Shown piece by piece: positions 56,812 to 64,000 of a stretch of 64,000 nucleotides of DNA; position 1 is the first letter of the stretch, and every line of letters begins with the position of its first letter. Under the pieces are notes generated by a model, which was not told the DNA's origin, searched no databases, and saw only the letters and a list, made by a program, of their open reading frames with translations. The DNA lies in assembly GCA_018384595.1 (NCBI GenBank), contig JAHAYO010000018.1, forward strand, positions 62,001 through 126,000, in the 5' to 3' direction. Origin of the DNA: Thiopseudomonas sp. (lineage in GTDB: Bacteria > Pseudomonadota > Gammaproteobacteria > Pseudomonadales > Pseudomonadaceae). Position numbers and translations under genes: made by a program.

Positions 56812-57306
56812 TTATGGGCTCAGGCGGTGCAGGCTGCTGTCTTGTGGACAGTGCATCAGTATATCAATCAGTGCGCGGCCATCGGGTAAAAGCAGGCTGG
56901 CGGCAGCAAGTTCGGCCAAAGGATACAGGACAAAAGGGCGCAGGTGCATCTGATAGTGGGGCACCTGCAGGCGCTCGTGTGCAATGACCTCATTGCCAAA
57001 CAGCAGAATATCCAAATCCAACGTGCGCGGTCCCCAGCGCTCGCCGGTACGCACCCGGCCATGGTCCTGCTCGATAGCCTGCAGCGCGTCCAAGAGTTGC
57101 AGCGGCTCAAGGGCTGTTTCCAGCAGGGCGACTGCATTGGTATAGCGCGGCTGGTCAGCTGGCCCTAGCGGGGCGCTGGAATACAGTGAAGACGTCTTGA
57201 GCAGCTGTGTGTGCGGCAGTTGGGCCATGGCCTGCAGGGCTTGGCGCAGTTGCACAGCCGGTAAACCCAGATTGCTGCCCAGCCCGATAAAAACCTGCAC
57301 ACTCAT
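56812..57306 (-). CDS. folK: 2-amino-4-hydroxy-6-hydroxymethyldihydropteridine pyrophosphokinase
   Basis: 164 residues (HPPK); pyrophosphorylates the pterin before FolP acts. VFIGLGSNLGLP start, ALLETALEPLQLLDALQAIEQDHGR, RWGPRTLDLDILLFGN (metal-binding DxD) and VPHYQMHLRPFVLYPLAELA. Start overlaps the pcnB stop (ATGA). The other folate gene, folP, is 20 kb away. Confidence 0.96.
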   Translation of the reverse strand: MSVQVFIGLGSNLGLPAVQLRQALQAMAQLPHTQLLKTSSLYSSAPLGPADQPRYTNAVALLETALEPLQLLDALQAIEQDHGRVRTGERWGPRTLDLDILLFGNEVIAHERLQVPHYQMHLRPFVLYPLAELAAASLLLPDGRALIDILMHCPQDSSLHRLSP

Positions 57307-58670
57307 TGCGGCGTACCTGCCTTGGCGGTCGAGCGTGTGTTGCGTTTGCGCGGGCGGCGGCTTTTGCGTACCGGCCCGCTTAGCTCGCTGATCATGCGGC
57401 GGCGGTTGCCCTCATCGGCAAACTGATAGTCAGTCCACCATTGGCCAAGCTGGCCGGTGTCTTCGCCGGCATCTTCACGCAGCAGCAAAAAATCATAGGC
57501 GGCGCGGAAGCGCTCATGGGCCAGTACCACATCGGCACGCTTGCCGTAACGGTAGGGCAGACGTTCTTGCAGCGACCAGATTTCTTGCATCGGCAGGGTA
57601 AAACGTTTGGGTATGGCCACCTGTTGCAGCTGTAACGGCAGTAGTTTATGCGCTGCTTTTTGCATAGCTGGAACCGGCGCTAGACCGTCGGCCTGATAGC
57701 GCGCGCACAGCGGGATCAAGGCCGGCCACAGCAGTGCAGCAAATAGAAAGGCCGGCGTGACCGTTTTGCCTTCACGCAAGCGCTGGTCGGTGTTACGCAG
57801 GGCCAGACGCACCAGCTCGGTGCTGTAGTCGGGGTCAGCATCCAGCTCGGGAGCTGTGTGTGGAAACAGCGGGGCAAACAGGCCGAATTGGCGCAGCAGC
57901 ATAAAGCTGTCTTCGGCGCTGCCGTTCAGAAACACCTTGAGCAGCTCGTCATACAGGCGTGCTGCAGGAATATCGCCCAGTAAATGCGCCAGTCGATAAA
58001 TGGGCTCAGCCGTTGCATCCGGCAGTTCGACGCCCAGCTTGGCGGCAAAACGTATGGCGCGCAGCATGCGCACTGGGTCTTCCAGGTAGCGAGTTTCCGG
58101 GTCGCCGATCAGGCGCAGCGTGCGCTGCTTGAGGTCGGCCAGACCATGGGTGAAATCGTGAATGATTTGGTTGGCCGGGTCGTAATACAGGGCGTTGATG
58201 GTGAAGTCGCGGCGCAGGGCATCGTCTTCCAGCGTGCCGTAGACATTGTCGCGCAGGATACGTCCGCTGCTGTCAGTCACCGAGTGGCCGGCAGCCGCAT
58301 CTTTGGCCGTATGGTTGCTGCGAAAGGTTGCTACTTCGATGGTTTCGCGGCCAAACAGCACATGCACCAAACGAAAGCGGCGACCAATAATGCGTGAGTT
58401 GCGAAACACGTCACGCACCTGCTCAGGCGTGGCGCTGGTGGCGACGTCAAAGTCTTTAGGTCGCTCGCCCAGTAGGGCATCGCGCACGCAGCCGCCAACC
58501 AGAAAGGCTTGGAAGCCGGCATCCTGCAGGCGCAGTGCCACAGAGACCGCGTTGCGGCTAAAACGGTCGGGTTGCAGGCCGTGTTCGGCCAACGTCAGGC
58601 GTTGTTCTTTGGGGCCGGGCGTGGCTTTCGGGCGTGGCTTTCGGAATGAGCGGATTAGTTTTTTCAGCAT
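57303..58670 (-). CDS. pcnB: Poly(A) polymerase I
   Basis: 455 residues. Adds poly(A) to RNA 3' ends, promoting decay. Nucleotidyltransferase core: FLVGGCVRDALLGERPKDFDVAT (the DFD carboxylates), RRFRLVHVLFGRETIEVATFR, DDALRRDFTINALYYD; then the RNA-binding helical region and a basic tail RKSRRPRKRNTRSTAK, which is typical of PcnB rather than the CCA-adding enzyme. Preceded by a 180-base leader and the CrcZ-like RNA terminator; first coding gene of pcnB-folK-panB-panC-panD. Confidence 0.96.
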   Translation of the reverse strand: MLKKLIRSFRKPRPKATPGPKEQRLTLAEHGLQPDRFSRNAVSVALRLQDAGFQAFLVGGCVRDALLGERPKDFDVATSATPEQVRDVFRNSRIIGRRFRLVHVLFGRETIEVATFRSNHTAKDAAAGHSVTDSSGRILRDNVYGTLEDDALRRDFTINALYYDPANQIIHDFTHGLADLKQRTLRLIGDPETRYLEDPVRMLRAIRFAAKLGVELPDATAEPIYRLAHLLGDIPAARLYDELLKVFLNGSAEDSFMLLRQFGLFAPLFPHTAPELDADPDYSTELVRLALRNTDQRLREGKTVTPAFLFAALLWPALIPLCARYQADGLAPVPAMQKAAHKLLPLQLQQVAIPKRFTLPMQEIWSLQERLPYRYGKRADVVLAHERFRAAYDFLLLREDAGEDTGQLGQWWTDYQFADEGNRRRMISELSGPVRKSRRPRKRNTRSTAKAGTPQ

Positions 58671-58845
58671 GGCAGCCTGTCTGTGACGTCGAGCGGCAAT
58701 CCGTCTGTAGAGCGAACAGGCGGCGTGTATTGCTGGCGTGTGTCTATACAGGTGTGGCCGGCAAGGTACTCGGTGGTGAAAGGTAGGAAAATCATGCGGC
58801 GGATTCTAGCACCGCCAGCGTGCGGGGTGAATCTGATTCGAGGCA

Positions 58846-58870
58846 ATAAAAAAGGAGGCCTAGGCCTCCT
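58846..58870 (-). terminator. Terminator of the CrcZ-like RNA
   Basis: Minus strand AGGAGGCC-TA-GGCCTCCT, a perfect palindrome, followed by TTTTTTATT. Confidence 0.93.
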
Positions 58871-59171
58871 CTTCGTATGCAGCTGTACGGTGTGTTGTTA
58901 TTGTTGTGACTGGGATTGTTGTTGTTTTTGTTGAGTCCCTGTGTTTGTGCATGCTGTTACTGAATGAAAATCAGCGGATTGCTTTGAATGCTGACGCGGT
59001 CAATACCTGCCGTTCGTGCCGTTGCCGGCTATTGTTATTGTTGTTGCGTTTCGTCAGGACTGAGGCAGTCCTCTTCAAAGTAATCAGTTGATTGCGGCTC
59101 CTGCTTGCTATTATTTTTACCGGAGACGGTGCTGTTATTGTTGTTTTATGCGTACTGTTATTTTTGTTATG
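58846..59171 (-). ncRNA. crcZ: CrcZ-like catabolite-repression sRNA
   Basis: About 325 nt on the minus strand, predicted from a sigma-54 promoter (59181-59197) to a terminator (58846-58870). It has no convincing ORF. It carries at least six clusters of the AAnAAnAA motif (plus-strand TTnTTnTT) at 58895-58905, 58916-58932, 59032-59045, 59111-59118, 59135-59146 and 59158-59168; such A-rich/CA motifs bind Hfq with Crc. In Pseudomonas CrcZ sequesters Hfq/Crc and relieves catabolite repression, and the gene lies just before pcnB as here. An internal hairpin AGGACT/AGTCCT is at 59056-59071. The gene on the other side is rdgC, not cbrB. Ends are predicted, not mapped. Confidence 0.85.
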
Positions 59172-59180
59172 TATAGAACA

Positions 59181-59197
59181 AAGCAGGTGGCGTGCCA
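59181..59197 (-). promoter_or_regulatory. Sigma-54 promoter of the CrcZ-like RNA
   Basis: Minus strand TGGCACG-CCACC-TGCTT with exactly ten bases between GG and GC; matches TGGCAC-N5-TTGCW except one T. Expected start about 12 bases downstream, near 59171. Confidence 0.88.
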
Positions 59198-59257
59198 TGT
59201 TTTGTATCTTTCTGTATTTTAAGTGTTTTGTTGTTTTTTTGGGCGAGTGTGGCGCAC

Positions 59258-59319
59258 AGGTAACACGCAAAGTGTTACCTGGCTGCACGCAGGCGTTACC
59301 GTTCGGCGCTGGGTAACGC
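59258..59319 (-). promoter_or_regulatory. Two GTTAC/GTAAC inverted repeats, candidate CbrB sites
   Basis: AGGTAACAC-N5-GTGTTACCT (59258-59280) and GCGTTACC-N11-GGTAACGC (59293-59319), both perfect, lie 60-140 bases upstream of the sigma-54 promoter, where an enhancer-binding protein would bind. I recall CbrB sites at crcZ described as TGTTAC/GTAACA inverted repeats; spacing should be checked. The right-hand repeat ends 8 bases from the rdgC stop. Confidence 0.7.
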
Positions 59320-59327
59320 TGCCGTCA

Positions 59328-60248
59328 TCAGACTGCCTGCGAAATGTCTTCGCCGCCCAGGGCTTGCAGCAATTGCGGGATGAAGCTCTGCAAGGTCAAC
59401 ATCATCAGGGTAAAGCTGGCGTCAAACTGGCTTGCGGCATCGTCACCGCCATCCTGCTCGGCCTGTGACTGCAGCAGGTCTTCAAAACGTAGGCGCTTGA
59501 TCGCCAGCTTGTCGTCTAGCAGGAACGACAGCTTGTCTTCCCAGGCCAGTGAAATTACCGTGGCCAGTTTGCCGGCCGCTAGATGGTTTTGTACTTCTTC
59601 ACTGGCCAAATCTTCGCGCTTGATACGGATGATGCCGCCGTCTTCGGCGCTGTCACGCAGCTCGCATTCGTCCAGCAGCATCAGACCGTGGCTGGCTTCG
59701 TGGTTTTTCAGCCAGCTGGTAAAGGTGGCCAGCGGGGCTTGTTTAACATTGACCGGACGCACCGGCAGGCTGCCCATTGCTTCGCGCATGGCTGACAGCA
59801 GCTCTTCTGCGCGTTTGGCGCTGGAGGCGTCCACATAGATCAGGCCGGCTTGGCTGTCGATAGCGGCAAAGGTGGTGGACTTGCGAATAAAAGCGCGCGG
59901 CATCAGGGTCTGGATGATTTCATCCTTGATCTGGTCTTTTTCTTTCTTGTAAACCTTGCGGGCTTCGGCGGCCTCGATCTCGTCGGTTTTTTCCTTGACG
60001 GCATCACGCACGACCGAACTGGGCAAAATGCGCGCTTCTTGGCGTGCAGCAATCAGCATGAAACCTTGGCTGGCGTGCACCAGTGGGGCGTCTGCGCCCT
60101 TGCCCCACGGCGCGACAAAGCCGTAGGTGCTGGGTACTTGGCTGCCGCAGGCTTTGGCGGGTTGAGTGGCCAGTGCGGCTTCCAGCACATCGGGCTGCAA
60201 GGGGGATTCAAGGTTGAGGCGGTAAACCAGCAGGTTGCGAAACCACAT
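59328..60248 (-). CDS. rdgC: Recombination-associated protein RdgC
   Basis: 306 residues from ATG 60248 with GGAG upstream; the track start is 20 codons early. Begins [43 protein letters not shown] and [20 protein letters not shown] are family-typical, as is [18 protein letters not shown]-like sequence in the middle. Forms a ring-shaped dimer around DNA and restrains RecA. It lies between the tRNA pair and the CrcZ-like RNA, where cbrB is found in Pseudomonas. Confidence 0.95.
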   Translation of the reverse strand: MWFRNLLVYRLNLESPLQPDVLEAALATQPAKACGSQVPSTYGFVAPWGKGADAPLVHASQGFMLIAARQEARILPSSVVRDAVKEKTDEIEAAEARKVYKKEKDQIKDEIIQTLMPRAFIRKSTTFAAIDSQAGLIYVDASSAKRAEELLSAMREAMGSLPVRPVNVKQAPLATFTSWLKNHEASHGLMLLDECELRDSAEDGGIIRIKREDLASEEVQNHLAAGKLATVISLAWEDKLSFLLDDKLAIKRLRFEDLLQSQAEQDGGDDAASQFDASFTLMMLTLQSFIPQLLQALGGEDISQAV

Positions 60249-60438
60249 AAAGAGAAGCTCCAAGCATCTATAAAGAGGGCGCACATTATTCCTGCTGGGG
60301 GCCGGCAAGCCAAGGGCGGTTATTTGTCCATAGGCTGTAATGCAGTGCTAGCGGGGCTTTGCGCTGTTTTTGAGGCTGTTTTGCATACGGGCTTAAGGCA
60401 GCGCTGGGCAAATAAATGAAAATATTTTCAAATAGTGC

Positions 60439-60467
60439 TTGCCAAGAGTTAAAACGGTCTATATCAT
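60439..60467 (+). promoter_or_regulatory. Promoter of the tRNA-Val/tRNA-Asp unit
   Basis: TTGCCA, 17-base spacer, TATCAT, then a GC-rich GCGCACC discriminator as in stringently controlled stable-RNA promoters; 22 bases before the tRNA. Confidence 0.75.
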
Positions 60468-60489
60468 GCGCACCACTTCGAGAGACAAA

Positions 60490-60565
60490 GGGTGATTAGC
60501 TCAGCTGGGAGAGCGTCTGCCTTACAAGCAGAATGTCGGCGGTTCGATCCCGTCATCACCCACCA
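60490..60565 (+). tRNA. tRNA-Val (TAC)
   Basis: 76 bases with encoded CCA. Acceptor GGGTGAT/ATCACCC, D-arm GCTCAGCTGGGAGAGC, anticodon loop CTTACAA (anticodon TAC), T-arm GGCGGTTCGATCCCGTC, discriminator A. Confidence 0.97.
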
Positions 60566-60585
60566 CTCTTGAATAGATCTACCGC

Positions 60586-60662
60586 GCAGTGGTAGTTCAG
60601 TTGGTTAGAATACCGGCCTGTCACGCCGGGGGTCGCGGGTTCGAGTCCCGTCCACTGCGCCA
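60586..60662 (+). tRNA. tRNA-Asp (GTC)
   Basis: 77 bases with encoded CCA. Acceptor GCAGTGG/CCACTGC, anticodon loop CTGTCAC (anticodon GTC), T-arm CGGGTTCGAGTCCCG, discriminator G as required for Asp. Follows tRNA-Val by 20 bases. Confidence 0.97.
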
Positions 60663-60667
60663 TATTT

Positions 60668-60703
60668 AAAAGCCCTTAGCTATTAAAAGCTAAGGGCTTT
60701 TTT
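60668..60703 (+). terminator. Terminator of the tRNA unit
   Basis: AGCCCTTAGCT-ATTAAA-AGCTAAGGGCT followed by TTTTTT; 11-bp perfect stem. Confidence 0.93.
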
Positions 60704-61121
60704 CATTTCTAAAGATTTTTTTATTGCTCGGTTCAGGGGCGGGCTGGCGTTGCTGTGACCAAAATGTGACCTATGGGCTGAGCAAGCCGGTGTTCATTGA
60801 GCGCAGAGGAAGGGTTATAGAAGTGCCTATGCCGAAATGATAAATGGCAGCTTTGCTAACTCGCACACCGAGGCCCATGGTGCAGGCTTTCTTTTTATTG
60901 TCTGACTGGCCCCCAGTGAATGCTGCATGGGCTTGTGTTGGCAAAATATCTGTATGAGTGCGCGCCAGACAAAGCGCGAGTCCCAAAACGGGCTTGTGCA
61001 ACACACTAGGATGAAGTCTTCCGCAACGGTACTGGCTCAATCATCGAAGAACCTTATCCAGTCCAGTACAGACGGGCACACTCTGGCGTCGCCAATGGAA
61101 AACGAAGCGTTGCCAGCTGCC
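60704..61121. other. ~420-base gap after tRNA-Asp, no supported gene
   Basis: Short ORFs on both strands (60771 minus, 60927 plus) show no family features or good ribosome sites. It includes GTGACCAAAATGTGACC at about 60754-60770, a sequence type I associate with the edges of tRNA-integrated elements; no repeat of the tRNA 3' end was found, so no attachment site is called. Confidence 0.4.
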
Positions 61122-61472
61122 TTAAAACAATGCCGGCAACACCCCGTTGGCCAGTAATACGCAGATAGCGGTACCCGCTGAAATGCTCAGAAACAAATTG
61201 CGCTGCCAGCGGTGTACCAGAAAGGTCACCAGGCAGGCGATCAGCTGAGCTGTGGCCAGTGGAGGATCGGCAAGGTCGATAGCCGCCAGGCAATACACCA
61301 CCAGAATAACCATGATACCCAGCGGCATGGCGCGGTTGAGTGCCAGCAGCAGGGGCGAGTCTTTGATGGTGTTTTTCAGCACAAAGGGCAGGGCGCGCAG
61401 CGCTAAGGTAACGATGGCAGCAGTGGCAATAGCCAGCAGGATATAGCTGTTATCAGGCATTGCTTCAGACAT
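61122..61472 (-). CDS. azlD: AzlD family branched-chain amino acid exporter subunit
   Basis: 116 residues from ATG 61472 (AGGA 9-10 bases upstream). Four helices: YILLAIATAAIVTLALRALPFVL with the LRALPF motif, LNRAMPLGIMVILVVYCLA, a third from about 70-88 and a C-terminal one ending VLPALF. AzlD is the small partner of AzlC in export of branched-chain amino acids and analogues. Its start overlaps the azlC stop by 8 bases. Confidence 0.88.
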   Translation of the reverse strand: MSEAMPDNSYILLAIATAAIVTLALRALPFVLKNTIKDSPLLLALNRAMPLGIMVILVVYCLAAIDLADPPLATAQLIACLVTFLVHRWQRNLFLSISAGTAICVLLANGVLPALF

Positions 61473-62163
61473 GGCTGTTGTCCTGTGCGGCGGGTCGTTT
61501 ACGCTGGTCAAACCGGTAACGCACCATCAGGAAGATCGCAAAAGCGGTCATGGCCACCACCAGCATGTGCTGGCTGGCCAACAGGCTGGCCAGAATGCCC
61601 AGGGTGGCAGCACTGAGCAGCGTACTGCGGTCGGGGTTGTGCCGGTAGGCATCCATGGCCAGGGTGATGAACAGTGCGGTAAGAATGAAGTCGAGCCCGC
61701 GCACGTCCTGCAACAGGGTGCTGCCGATGAGTGCGCCGGTGATCGAGCCGGAAATCCAGCACAGCTGCAGGCCAATCTGGCTGCAGAGAATCCAGCCGTG
61801 ATTCAGTTGGCGCGGCTCGCGGGTGGCGGTCAGGGCAAAGGCTTCGTCGGTCAGGGCGAAAATGCTGTACAGCTTGCCCAGCCCGCGTACTTTTTGCAGT
61901 GGAAATGACAGGCCGTAGAATAGGTGGCGTGAATTGACCAGCAGTGTGGTCATGGCGATGGTGGACAGCGGTGCGGCGACCGCCAGCAGGCCGACCAGTA
62001 AAAACTCAACCGAACCGGCATAGACGCTGCCGGACAGCAGCGGCGCCACCCACAGGGGCAGGCCGCTGCTGGCGACCATCACGCCCAGGCCGCTGCCCAA
62101 TACAAACATACTTAGCCATAGAGCGCCGGCATCCAGGGCCGCGCGTTTAAAGGATTTGATCAC
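61465..62163 (-). CDS. azlC: AzlC family branched-chain amino acid exporter
   Basis: 232 residues, about six helices. GSGLGVMVASSGLPLWVAPLLSGSVYAGSVEFL near the start, then VNSRHLFYGLSFPL (family NxRHxxYGxS motif) and LTDEAFAL. The N-terminal half of the exporter family also called YgaZ. Coupled to azlD by overlap. A leucine-responsive regulator often neighbours these genes; none is in the window. Confidence 0.9.
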   Translation of the reverse strand: MIKSFKRAALDAGALWLSMFVLGSGLGVMVASSGLPLWVAPLLSGSVYAGSVEFLLVGLLAVAAPLSTIAMTTLLVNSRHLFYGLSFPLQKVRGLGKLYSIFALTDEAFALTATREPRQLNHGWILCSQIGLQLCWISGSITGALIGSTLLQDVRGLDFILTALFITLAMDAYRHNPDRSTLLSAATLGILASLLASQHMLVVAMTAFAIFLMVRYRFDQRKRPAAQDNSHV

Positions 62164-62622
62164 ATAACCTCTGGGTGTTGCGCCCGCGCTGGCTGTTGTG
62201 CCGCGCGCCTGCTGTACAAGGTTTGCCGGTGGGCAAAAGGCTGGCCATTATACGCGGGCTGCAGGGGTTTGGGGCTTGTGCTGGCTAACCGCCGACCTGC
62301 TTCGGCTATGCGCAAAGCGTGTGAAGTGTCCAGTGGGCAGAATGGCCTTTTCTGCAAGGCGCTGGCTTGCGTTTTACTTTGGCGTGCCGGATTGCTTGTG
62401 GTTTTGATCAATGCGTGTGAATTAAGGCGGGATGAGAGAGTCCGTCCCAGCTTGCGACAGGCCCGCACGCGGAAACCCGCGCACAGTCCCTGCCGCTTAA
62501 TCCCAACAGCGCTGTTGCCCATGCCCTCCAGCGGCAGCAATTCAAAAGCATGACCCATGCCCCGCAATAGATGTTCCTGGCAGGGCTATACTTCGGCCTC
62601 ATTGTAGGGAGGCGAAGAGCTC
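62164..62622. other. 459-base gap, no supported gene
   Basis: Divergent region between azlC and the fragment at 62623. The 135-residue minus ORF (62160-62567) has Arg/Ser/Ala-rich shadow composition and is rejected. A TATACT box near 62586 could serve the fragment, but no good -35 is at the right distance. Confidence 0.4.
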
Positions 62623-62787
62623 ATGTTGGTCCACAAGAACCCTGTTTATTGGCTGATTGAACTGCTGGCATGGTGGGAGGGCAGCATACAGCCCCGCCAG
62701 CTGGCGCTGTATTGGCAATGTACCCGGCAACATGCCAGTAAAAAACTCAACGCGTACAGGCGTGAACCCAAGGCGCTGCAATCCTGA
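62623..62787 (+). pseudogene. Short helix-turn-helix fragment, possibly WYL-type regulator N-terminus
   Basis: 54 codons, below the track cutoff, with GGGAGG about 9 bases before ATG. MLVHKNPVYWLIELLAWWEG is followed by IQPRQLALYWQCTRQHASKKL, which looks like a recognition-helix segment (the RQHASKKLNAYR stretch). The pattern reminds me of the N-terminus of WYL-domain regulators linked with defence loci, but this is weak. The reading frame stops at residue 54, just before the CRISPR-like repeat, so it is probably the stump left by a deletion. Confidence 0.45.
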
Positions 62788-62800
62788 GTCAGTCGAAAGA

Positions 62801-62875
62801 GATTTCCCCACGCCCGTGGGGGTGTTTCTCAGCTGGGGCAAGCAGGGCCTCAAGTGCCGCAAATTCCCCACGCCA
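62801..62875 (+). CRISPR. Probable CRISPR array remnant (one repeat plus one partial)
   Basis: GATTTCCCCACGCCCGTGGGGGTGTTTC (62801-62828) has the 7-bp CCCCACG/CGTGGGG stem and ~28-base length of type I-E-like repeats (e.g. GTGTTCCCCACG-type families). Exactly 60 bases later, ATTCCCCACGCC (62863-62874) repeats bases 3-14 in the same register, implying a ~32-base spacer TCAGCTGGGG... The second copy is degenerate after 12 bases, as terminal repeats often are. No cas genes are in the window. With only 1.4 repeats the call is tentative. Confidence 0.5.
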
Positions 62876-62909
62876 CGCAACAGGCTTTGCTAGTTCATAA
62901 CCCCACGTC

Positions 62910-64000
62910 TTAAAAATCTTCATACCGATTCATATCCAGCACGGCTTTTTCCAGTGGCTGGCTTTCACCGATGTGGCGGCTCAGGTCGTGGAAATACTCC
63001 CAGAACTGCGGGTGGGTGCGGCGGATGCCGTAGCGTGCGACCAGTGCCTCAAAGTCCTGCTGTTTGCTGACCTGCTGCATGGCGGCGACAAAGTTTTCTA
63101 GCTCGCCGGCTTGCACGCGGAAGATGAAATTGGGGTAGCTGGACAGCACTTCGGGGTAAAGGGTCAGGGTGTCTAATCCGGGTTGATAGCGCAGTGACTC
63201 GCCCAGCAAAAACGCTACATTGCTGTGGGCGCGGTTACGCAGCAGGCTGTAGACCTCGCGGCTGCCATCGGTAAATTCGACGCGCAGCATGCTGGCCTCG
63301 GGTAAGAAGTTGATCACCGGCAAGCCGGCGGCGGGGCGGCTGGCCAGACGTGACAACAGCTGCTCGCCGGCGGCTTGTTCCTTGCCCAGGCCCGGGCGGT
63401 GGCAGTACGCCGAATCGCAGCGGTTGATGGGGTCGGGGCGGGCATTGAGGCTGGCTGTGCGCTCGGCCAGTTCGCGGCCAAATGCCTGCACGCTGCGCTC
63501 AAGTGGCAGCTTTAGGCCACTGGGGCTGTCGTCGTCGATTTTGGTATAGGTTAGCCACTTTTTAACCTTGCCACTGCGCTGATACCAGCTATTGAGCAAG
63601 ACTTTGCGGCTATCGGCGGGCATCAGGCGCAAAAAGTTGACTTCGCCGCCGTTGCGGATTAGGTCGAAATACAAGCGGGTCTGCAGCTGGTGCGAGAGGC
63701 TGTCGAATACGTCGAAATTAACCACCAGCTGATAATAGGTGCGCTCCAGCAGCGGGTAGTCCATCAGCCACAGGGTTTGTGGCACGTCACCGAGCAGTCC
63801 TTTGCGCACTGAGGCGCTGTCATGGTGACGGAAAATACTCAGCAGCGCGTTGTCGTTACCCTGCCAGATGTGATCCCAATCGGGCGCGGGTTGGCGGGCG
63901 TAGGCTTTGCTGCGGATTTTTTCGTAGGTATTGCGCGATTTGCTATAGCGTCGCCAAGCAGACAGCAGTTTGTCCTGCTCGGCATTGATGCCGGGCAGAG
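62910..64000 (-). CDS. cti: Fatty acid cis/trans isomerase, C-terminal part (runs off the window)
   Basis: The frame is open from 64000 to the stop at 62910, about 363 codons; the track's ATG at 63809 is internal. LWLMDYPLLERTYYQLVVNFDVFDSLSHQLQTRLYFD, in the translated part, is strongly typical of Cti, the periplasmic enzyme that turns cis- into trans-unsaturated fatty acids in membranes of Pseudomonas and Vibrio under solvent or heat stress. Also seen: NFLPEASMLRVEF and HPQFWEYFHDLSRHIG. A CDSAYCH segment (C-x4-C-H) lies mid-way; the family's known heme CxxCH site would be nearer the missing N-terminus. Cti acts without ATP. Confidence 0.9.
   Translation of the reverse strand, partial: LPGINAEQDKLLSAWRRYSKSRNTYEKIRSKAYARQPAPDWDHIWQGNDNALLSIFRHHDSASVRKGLLGDVPQTLWLMDYPLLERTYYQLVVNFDVFDSLSHQLQTRLYFDLIRNGGEVNFLRLMPADSRKVLLNSWYQRSGKVKKWLTYTKIDDDSPSGLKLPLERSVQAFGRELAERTASLNARPDPINRCDSAYCHRPGLGKEQAAGEQLLSRLASRPAAGLPVINFLPEASMLRVEFTDGSREVYSLLRNRAHSNVAFLLGESLRYQPGLDTLTLYPEVLSSYPNFIFRVQAGELENFVAAMQQVSKQQDFEALVARYGIRRTHPQFWEYFHDLSRHIGESQPLEKAVLDMNRYEDF

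Noticed and set aside
58971-59288. 105-residue minus-strand ORF in the CrcZ region
   Set aside because: Asn/Lys/Thr-rich translation arises from the repeated A-rich motifs; it overlaps the sigma-54 promoter and has no ribosome site or family features.
60771-61157. Two short opposing ORFs after tRNA-Asp
   Set aside because: They overlap on opposite strands, match no family I recognise and lack ribosome sites.
62160-62567. 135-residue minus-strand ORF upstream of azlC
   Set aside because: Arg/Ser/Ala-rich composition, no domain, overlaps the azlC start and has no good ribosome site.

Overview
The window reads as chromosomal DNA of a Pseudomonadaceae-like gammaproteobacterium. Gene order points there more than any single gene: dsbC-hom-thrC; yhbY/rlmE-ftsH-folP-glmM-tpiA-secG-tRNA-Leu-rimP-nusA-infB-rbfA-truB-rpsO-pnp; a DUF748/DUF2845 block beside pgi; and pgi-panD-panC-panB-folK-pcnB next to a CrcZ-like regulatory RNA. 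A sigma-54 flagellar operon and a fatty-acid cis/trans isomerase fit the same picture. I do not name a species. GC is moderate and most of the window is tightly packed; accessory material is confined to short gaps.

Layout. 0-7 kb: a nitroreductase behind a frameshifted peroxiredoxin-like gene, a small two-helix membrane protein, an ADP-ribose-pyrophosphatase-type Nudix gene, then dsbC-hom-thrC, a 500-base gap with intergenic repeats, and rpsT. 7-15.5 kb: fadH, a coiled-coil protein, MATE transporter, DedA-PAP2 fusion, AraC-type regulator, xthA. 15.5-22 kb: tamA-tamB (outer-membrane translocation module) and a paired SMR transporter. 22-25.6 kb: flgFGHI behind a clear sigma-54 promoter, ending at a terminator without flgJKL. 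25.6-32.1 kb: two paralogous sodium:solute symporter modules (DUF4212 small subunit plus large subunit) in inverted, convergent orientation, with three copies of an unnamed ~170-residue membrane protein around them. 32.7-49.2 kb: a CBS protein, a carboxymuconolactone-decarboxylase-family gene, and the long translation/transcription/cell-wall cluster from yhbY/rlmE to pnp. 49.2-58.7 kb, minus strand: DUF2845 x2, DUF748, pgi, panDCB, folK, pcnB. 58.8-60.7 kb: a CrcZ-like RNA, rdgC, tRNA-Val, tRNA-Asp. 61-64 kb: azlCD, a possible regulator fragment, what looks like a CRISPR remnant, and the 3' part of cti.

The most notable element is the CrcZ-like RNA (about 59171-58846, minus): a sigma-54 promoter, two GTTAC/GTAAC inverted repeats upstream, at least six clusters of the A-rich motif bound by Hfq/Crc, and a strong terminator just before pcnB. 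In Pseudomonas crcZ lies between cbrB and pcnB; here the gene on the cbrB side is rdgC. Other points worth follow-up are the inverted symporter duplication with an EF-hand-like loop in each large subunit, the CRISPR remnant, three consecutive terminator-like hairpins before rimP, and two homopolymer frameshifts in the peroxiredoxin gene.
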